Origin: Bacillota bacterium
GTDB taxonomy: Bacteria; Bacillota; Desulfotomaculia; Desulfotomaculales; JAJYZD01
DNA length: 16,931 bases
Direction of reading: 5' to 3'
Assembly: GCA_021800315.1 (NCBI GenBank)
Contig: JAJYZD010000057.1
Location: forward strand, 1-16,931
Shown: in pieces, positions 12,530 to 16,931 of the stretch
How the letters are laid out: every line of letters begins with the position of its first letter
How positions within the stretch are numbered: the stretch's first letter is position 1
Position numbers and translations under genes: made by a program
Notes under the pieces: generated by a model
What the model was told of the DNA's origin: nothing
The model's database searches: none
Seen by the model: only the letters and a program-made list of their open reading frames with translations

Positions 12530-13732
12530 TTGGATACGGCCGGTATTCTCGACCTGGAAAGCCGTTACCTGATGACCACGTACGGCCGCCCCGGACCGGC
12601 CCTGGTGCGCGGACAGGGGGCTTATGCCTGGGACGCCGACGGGAAGGAGTACCTGGACTTTATCGCCGGGTTGGGGGTGCTGGCCCTGGGCCACTGCCAT
12701 CCGGCGGTGGTGGAGGCCGTCTGCCGCCAGGCCGGGCGGATGATGCACTGTTCCAACCTCTTCCACATCGAAAGCCAGGCCGTTCTGGCCAGGGAACTGG
12801 CCGAGGCTACGGGTGTGTCCAGGGCCTTTTTCTGCAACAGCGGGGCGGAGGCCAACGAGGCCGCCATCAAGTTGGCGCGCAAATACGGGGGCGGGGCACC
12901 CGCCCTTCGGGCAGGTGCCCCGGCCGGTCGCAGGTACAGGGTGATTTCGGCCCTCAACTCCTTTCACGGCCGCACCCTGGCCACCCTGGCGGCCACCGGG
13001 CAGACGGCCCACCAGGCCGGCTTCGAACCCATGCCGGAGGGATTCGACCACGTGCCCTTCAACGACCTGGCGGCCCTGGAGGCGGCGGTAGGGCCGGAGA
13101 CCTGCGCCGTTCTTCTGGAACCGGTCCAGGGAGAGGGCGGCATCAATCCCGCCGACCCGGACTATCTGGCCGGGGTGCGGCGGCTGTGCGACCGCCTGGG
13201 CCTCATCCTGATCTTCGACGAGGTGCAGTGCGGCCTGGGGCGCACCGGCAAACTGCTGGCGGCGGAACATTACGGGGTTAGGCCGGACATCGTCACCCTG
13301 TCCAAGGCCTTGGGCGGCGGGTTCCCGATCGGGGCCGCCCTGGCCGCCGAAAAGGTAGCCGCCACGTTCCAGCCGGGCGATCACGCCTCCACCTTCGGGG
13401 GCAACCCCGTGGCTTGCGAAGCCGCCCTGGCCGTCCTGGGAGTTTTGCGGGACGGTCTGGTGGAGCACGCCGCGCGCCTGGGCGCCTATTTCCGCCGCGG
13501 TCTTGAGGAGTTGGCCGGCCGCCGCCGGCAGGTGGTGCAGGTGCGCGGCCTGGGCCTCATGCTGGCCGCCGAACTGGACCGGCCGGGCCAGGACGTGGTC
13601 GACGCCTGCGCAAATCGGGGCCTTTTGATCAACTGCACCGCCCGGCGGGTGCTGCGGTTTTTGCCTCCGCTGATCGTCGGGGAGGAAGAAGTGGACCGGG
13701 CCCTGTCCGTGCTGGACGAGGTTCTCGCGTGA
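12530..13732 (+). CDS. argD: ArgD, acetylornithine aminotransferase
   Basis: The 400-residue class III PLP aminotransferase converts N-acetylglutamate semialdehyde to N-acetylornithine. Visible marks are FCNSGAEANEAAIKLARKY, SFHGRT, EPVQGEGG, FDEVQCGLGRTG and the PLP lysine K259 in TLSKALGGGFP, then STFGGNPVAC. The start is TTG at 12530, ten bases after AAGGAG; the same frame is open upstream but runs over argB. Between ARKY and VISALNSFHGRT there are extra Gly/Ala/Pro/Arg residues encoded by a 29-nt palindrome (12893-12921), which looks like an in-frame insertion in a surface loop. It could also use succinyldiaminopimelate, as some homologues do. Confidence 0.93.
   Translation: MDTAGILDLESRYLMTTYGRPGPALVRGQGAYAWDADGKEYLDFIAGLGVLALGHCHPAVVEAVCRQAGRMMHCSNLFHIESQAVLARELAEATGVSRAFFCNSGAEANEAAIKLARKYGGGAPALRAGAPAGRRYRVISALNSFHGRTLATLAATGQTAHQAGFEPMPEGFDHVPFNDLAALEAAVGPETCAVLLEPVQGEGGINPADPDYLAGVRRLCDRLGLILIFDEVQCGLGRTGKLLAAEHYGVRPDIVTLSKALGGGFPIGAALAAEKVAATFQPGDHASTFGGNPVACEAALAVLGVLRDGLVEHAARLGAYFRRGLEELAGRRRQVVQVRGLGLMLAAELDRPGQDVVDACANRGLLINCTARRVLRFLPPLIVGEEEVDRALSVLDEVLA
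12893..12921 (+). repeat. In-frame palindrome within argD
   Basis: GGGGCACC pairs with GGTGCCCC and inner GCCC with GGGC around a TTC loop, with one C/A mismatch. The hairpin encodes a GAPALRAGAP segment, itself nearly repeated (GAPA, GAPA), in a position where homologues usually have only a short loop. This resembles a small palindromic repeat tolerated inside a gene. Confidence 0.5.
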
Positions 13733-13759
13733 AGCAGGGCTCGGAGGGAGAGGAATAAA

Positions 13760-14713
13760 ATGACGAAATCGATCAGGGCGGGACTGCGAGGCAGGGATAT
13801 GCTCTGTCTGGCCGATTTCCGCCCGGCCGAGATCATGGAAATGATAGTCCTGGCCGCCGGCCTGAAGGAAGGGCACCCCAAGGTAGACTCGCTCCTGGCC
13901 GGCAAGACCATCGGACTGGTCTTTCATAAGGCCTCGACGCGGACCAGAATCTCTTTCGAGGTAGCGATGCTCCAACTGGGAGGGCATTCCCTCTTCATGT
14001 CCGGCGGAGAAACCCAGTTGGGGCGGGGTGAGTCAATCGCCGATACCGGCCGGGTGCTCTCCCGCTACCTGGACGGCATCGTCGTCCGCACCTTCGCCCA
14101 GGCGGACGTGGAGGAACTGGCCCGCTGGGCGGACGTACCCGTGATCAACGGCTTGACCGACCTTACGCATCCCTGCCAGGTGCTGGCGGACCTGCTGACC
14201 GTTTACGAGCGCAAGGGCAGGCTGGCCGGTCTGAAACTGGCCTATGTGGGCGACGGCAACAACATGGCCCACTCGCTCCTCATCGGCGGCGCCAAGGTGG
14301 GCATGCGGGTGGCGGTGGCCACGCCGGACGCCTACCGGCCGGACCCCGCGGTGGTCGAAAAGGCTTTTCAGGCCGCCCGGGAGGGCGGCGGGGCGGTGGA
14401 GGTGCTGGAGGATCCCGCGGCGGCGGTAAGGGATGCCGACGTGGTGGTCACCGATGTCTGGGCCAGCATGGGCTGCGAGGAGGAACAGGACCTGCGGGCC
14501 GGGGTGTTCCCGCCCTACCAGATCAACAGGCGGCTTACGGCCGGGGCCAGGCCGGACTTTTTATTCCTGCACTGCCTCCCCGTCCACCGGGGCGAGGAAG
14601 TGACGGCGGATATCATCGACGGACCGCACTCGGTGGTCTGGGACGAGGCGGAGAACAGACTGCACGCCCAGAAGGCGCTGCTGGCCCTACTCTTGGCGGG
14701 GGGAGAATTATGA
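13760..14713 (+). CDS. argF: ArgF, ornithine carbamoyltransferase
   Basis: The 317-residue protein makes citrulline from ornithine and carbamoyl phosphate. The carbamoyl-phosphate loop STRTR is at residues 59-63, HPCQ follows in LTDLTHPCQVLADLLT, and the ornithine-side motif is HCLPVHRGEEV (usually HCLPAHRGEEV). The catabolic or anabolic role is not fixed by sequence, but the position among biosynthetic genes supports the anabolic enzyme. ATG at 13760 has a long purine-rich GGAGGGAGAGGAA upstream. It ends in a 4-nt ATGA overlap with argG, implying translational coupling. Confidence 0.95.
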   Translation: MTKSIRAGLRGRDMLCLADFRPAEIMEMIVLAAGLKEGHPKVDSLLAGKTIGLVFHKASTRTRISFEVAMLQLGGHSLFMSGGETQLGRGESIADTGRVLSRYLDGIVVRTFAQADVEELARWADVPVINGLTDLTHPCQVLADLLTVYERKGRLAGLKLAYVGDGNNMAHSLLIGGAKVGMRVAVATPDAYRPDPAVVEKAFQAAREGGGAVEVLEDPAAAVRDADVVVTDVWASMGCEEEQDLRAGVFPPYQINRRLTAGARPDFLFLHCLPVHRGEEVTADIIDGPHSVVWDEAENRLHAQKALLALLLAGGEL

Positions 14714-15930
14714 CGGTCAAAAAAGTGGTTCTGGCCTATTCGGGGGGACTCGATACCTCGATCATCATTCCGTGGCTCAAGGAAAACTATCACTGTGAAG
14801 TGATAGCCATGGCGGCCGACCTGGGCCAGGGGGAGGAACTGGCCCCGTTGGAGGAGAAGGCCGCCAAAAGCGGCGCCGCCAAAGCCTGTATCCTGGACGT
14901 GCGGGAGCGGTTTCTCCAGGAATTCGTGTTTCCCACCCTGCGGGCGGGAGCGGTTTACGAGGGGAAATATCTCCTGGGCACCTCCATGGCCCGGCCCCTG
15001 ATCAGCGAACTGCTGGTCGAGGTCGCGGAGAAGGAGGGGGCGGACGCCGTGGCGCACGGGGCCACCGGCAAGGGCAACGACCAGGTCCGCTTCGAACTGG
15101 CGGTAAAGGCTCTGAACCCGGACCTCAGGATCATCGCCCCGTGGCGGGAATGGGACATCCGCTCCCGCGACGACGCCATTGACTACGCCGCCTCGCGCGG
15201 CATACCGGTTCCGGTGAGCAAGGAGCGGCCCTACAGCATGGATCGCAACCTCTGGCACCTGAGTCACGAAGGCGGCGAACTGGAGGACCCCGCCCGGGAG
15301 ATGCCGGACGACGTCCTATTGCTGACCCGGCGGTTAAACGAGGCTCCCGACGCCCCCGCCTACGTCACCATAGGCTTCGAGAGCGGCACGCCGGTATCCG
15401 TGGACGGCTCTACCCTCCCTCCGGTGGAACTGGTGGAACGATTGAACCGCTTGGCCGGGGAACACGCGGTGGGCGTGGTGGACATGGTGGAAAACCGCCT
15501 GGTGGGCATGAAGTCCCGCGGGATCTATGAGACGCCCGGGGGCACGGTGCTCAACCTGGCCCACCGGGAGTTGGAACTCCTGACCCTGGACCGGGCCACC
15601 CTGCACATGAAGGAAACCCTTAGTTTACGCTACGCCGAACTGGTCTACGACGGCATGTGGTACAGCCCGCTACGGGAGGCCCTGGACGCCTTTGTCACCA
15701 GCACCCAGCGCACGGTGACCGGCACCGTGCGCCTCAAGCTGTACAAGGGCAACTGTGTGCCGGCGGGCGTACACTCCCCCTATTCCCTCTACGACCCGGA
15801 ACTGGCCACCTTCGGGGCCGACCAGGTCTACGACCAGCGGGACGCCGCCGGTTTCATCAACCTCTTCGGCCTGCCGCTCAAGGTGCAGGCCCTGATGCGG
15901 CGGCGCACCTCCAAGGGTGACGGCGTATAG
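14710..15930 (+). CDS. argG: ArgG, argininosuccinate synthase
   Basis: The 406-residue enzyme condenses citrulline with aspartate using ATP. The N-terminal PP-loop is AYSGGLDTS (residues 9-17), and the family stretches AHGATGKGNDQVRFEL, WREW and YSMDRNLWHLSHEGGELEDP are all present. Length is normal. The start overlaps the argF stop. It is the last arginine gene here: argH, which usually follows in related operons, is replaced by a membrane methyltransferase-like gene 52 nt downstream. Confidence 0.96.
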   Translation: MTVKKVVLAYSGGLDTSIIIPWLKENYHCEVIAMAADLGQGEELAPLEEKAAKSGAAKACILDVRERFLQEFVFPTLRAGAVYEGKYLLGTSMARPLISELLVEVAEKEGADAVAHGATGKGNDQVRFELAVKALNPDLRIIAPWREWDIRSRDDAIDYAASRGIPVPVSKERPYSMDRNLWHLSHEGGELEDPAREMPDDVLLLTRRLNEAPDAPAYVTIGFESGTPVSVDGSTLPPVELVERLNRLAGEHAVGVVDMVENRLVGMKSRGIYETPGGTVLNLAHRELELLTLDRATLHMKETLSLRYAELVYDGMWYSPLREALDAFVTSTQRTVTGTVRLKLYKGNCVPAGVHSPYSLYDPELATFGADQVYDQRDAAGFINLFGLPLKVQALMRRRTSKGDGV

Positions 15931-15982
15931 GCCAAAGGGCCGGGTAGAATCTTAAGGGAAAGACCGTTCGGGGGGAGTCCTT

Positions 15983-16597
15983 TTGTCCGGGAGCTACTTT
16001 TTCCCGAGTACGTTCGCTCTCCACGCCTTTTGGGTGGTTTACTACTTCTGGATCATTGCCGAGTTCGGGGTCTGGTACCTGGCCGGCCGGCACAAAACCG
16101 GCGCGGTCAAAAAGGGTGACCGGGGATCCGTTTGGATCGTCTTCCTGGGTATCTTCGTAGCCGTCGGGTTCGCCTTCATCTTCCGCGGTGCGGGCCTGGG
16201 GCTTCTGCCCGCCTGGGTGGAATGGCCGGGGCTGGCGCTGATGCTTCTCGGCATAGTCCTGCGCAGCTGGTCCATCCTTCTTTTGGGCCGCTTTTTTTCG
16301 GTGCGGGTGGAGATGCAGGCCGGCCACCAGGTGGTTACCGCCGGTCCCTACCGGTACATCCGTCATCCGGCCTACACCGGCAGCATGATCACCCTGGCGG
16401 GGATGGGCCTGGCCCTGGGTTCCTGGGTGGGGGCCCTGCTCATCGTGGTCATCTTCCGGGTGGTCTACAGCTACCGGGTCAGGGTGGAAGAGTCCTTTCT
16501 TCTTTCCTCCCTGGGGGAGGAATACCGGGCGTACATGGAGGGGACCGGGCGCTTCGTGCCCCGCTGGCCGGCATTCCGCCGGAACAGGGTGGGCTGA
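15983..16597 (+). CDS. Isoprenylcysteine carboxyl methyltransferase-like membrane protein
   Basis: The 204-residue integral membrane protein has about five hydrophobic segments (roughly residues 8-32, 49-67, 76-98, 130-158 with a break, and 150-166 continuing). The C-terminal half carries the ICMT/PEMT-like signature GPYRYIRHPAYTGSMI and a conserved EE (RVRVEESFLLSSLGEEYRAYM) expected at the SAM-binding face. Bacterial members methylate unknown lipids or small molecules, since prenylated CaaX proteins are absent. The start is TTG at 15983, with GGGGGAG five bases upstream. It is probably cotranscribed with argG but has no clear link to arginine. Confidence 0.8.
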   Translation: MSGSYFFPSTFALHAFWVVYYFWIIAEFGVWYLAGRHKTGAVKKGDRGSVWIVFLGIFVAVGFAFIFRGAGLGLLPAWVEWPGLALMLLGIVLRSWSILLLGRFFSVRVEMQAGHQVVTAGPYRYIRHPAYTGSMITLAGMGLALGSWVGALLIVVIFRVVYSYRVRVEESFLLSSLGEEYRAYMEGTGRFVPRWPAFRRNRVG

Positions 16598-16872
16598 GTT
16601 GCGTCCGGGCCGTCGCCGGGAGAAGCCGGTCCGCGGGTAAGGGCCGCCATGCGTGCGACCACCGTCGGAGGCGGCGGGACAACAAGCGCCGGCAGGATAA
16701 TCCATCTCTGCCGGCCACACACTACCGCACAAATTCCGACGCCGACGTGCAGTAGACAACAGGGCATGACCTGAATGTCAGCTTTGATTAAGCGTAAACA
16801 TCCAGATTATTACCCGCATTGGGAGGGTTTGTAGCAGCAAGTGTATTTGTCAATCAGTAATATGTGTAGGTA
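16598..16872. other. Intergenic region after the methyltransferase-like gene
   Basis: No gene was found. A perfect 8-bp stem GCCGGCAG/CTGCCGGC with a 12-nt loop (16688-16715) lacks a T-run but may mark the transcript end. Composition turns abruptly AT-rich from about 16755, ahead of the next promoter. Confidence 0.45.
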
Positions 16873-16901
16873 TTGACCGGCGGCCTATTTTCTGATATAA
16901 T
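16873..16901 (+). promoter_or_regulatory. Strong promoter pointing out of the window
   Basis: TTGACC (16873-16878), a 17-nt spacer and a perfect TATAAT (16896-16901). The expected start of transcription is around 16908, at or just before an ATG at 16910. Confidence 0.75.
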
Positions 16902-16909
16902 TGATCATC

Positions 16910-16931
16910 ATGGAGAAGATGTTCAGCGCAG
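16910..16931 (+). CDS. Possible leaderless gene start (cut by window edge)
   Basis: ATG at 16910 begins MEKMFSA and runs off the window. It is only eight bases past the -10 box, so transcript and start codon would nearly coincide. The ATG at 16919 follows GGAGAA too closely for a normal ribosome binding site. The promoter could instead drive an RNA gene; too little is visible to identify it. Confidence 0.25.

Noticed and set aside
12410..13987. Minus-strand open frame of 525 codons
   Set aside because: It is antisense to argD and parts of argB and argF, with shadow-like composition.
1..16931. CRISPR array
   Set aside because: No regularly spaced direct repeats were seen anywhere in the window.

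Overview
The window looks like a chromosome segment of a GC-rich, probably thermophilic, anaerobic Firmicute of the Desulfotomaculum/Pelotomaculum/Moorella kind. This is inferred from gene content (a joint MEMO/AMMECR1 protein with its radical SAM partner, a DUF151 nuclease, a VanW protein, a FlhB C-terminal homologue), Gram-positive style ribosome binding sites, and frequent TTG/GTG starts. No species can be named from sequence alone.

Positions 1-2173 are AT-richer accessory DNA and hold the most interesting content. A HigBA-type toxin-antitoxin operon on the minus strand (promoter 1887-1915, toxin, then antitoxin running off the left edge) is split by a compact mobile element at about 304-1744. 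The element carries one gene, isrB, an HNH-less relative of IscB and Cas9 whose family acts as an RNA-guided nickase. Upstream of isrB lie about 310 nt of densely hairpinned sequence that should be its omegaRNA. Removing the element restores an in-frame 117-residue toxin. The split codons sit exactly at the junction, the guide-side flank is toxin sequence, and TTGA follows the other end. At 2174-2219 is the 3' half of a tRNA-Gly(GCC) gene followed by its terminator. This is the usual scar of a tRNA-targeting integrative element, so the left part is probably the end of a genomic island.

Positions 2220-5400 hold a structured stretch resembling part of a group II intron, a DoxX-like membrane protein on the minus strand, about 930 nt with no recognisable gene, and a minus-strand pair encoding a FliK-C-like protein and a stand-alone FlhB C-terminal homologue.

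Positions 5401-8510 hold the AmmeMemoRadiSam pair (MEMO-AMMECR1 fusion, then radical SAM enzyme) on the plus strand. These converge, through a strong terminator hairpin, on a DUF151 bifunctional nuclease gene on the minus strand that has its own good promoter. Positions 8514-10177 hold sfsA and a secreted VanW-family protein.

Positions 10186-15930 are an arginine operon, argJ-argB-argD-argF-argG, with a clear promoter and a leader containing a terminator-like hairpin. ArgJ supplies the acetyl cycle, ArgB and ArgD carry acetylglutamate towards acetylornithine, ArgF makes citrulline and ArgG argininosuccinate. argC and argH, which the pathway also needs, are not in the window. An isoprenylcysteine-methyltransferase-like membrane protein follows. 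The right edge has an AT-rich spacer and a strong promoter pointing out of the window.
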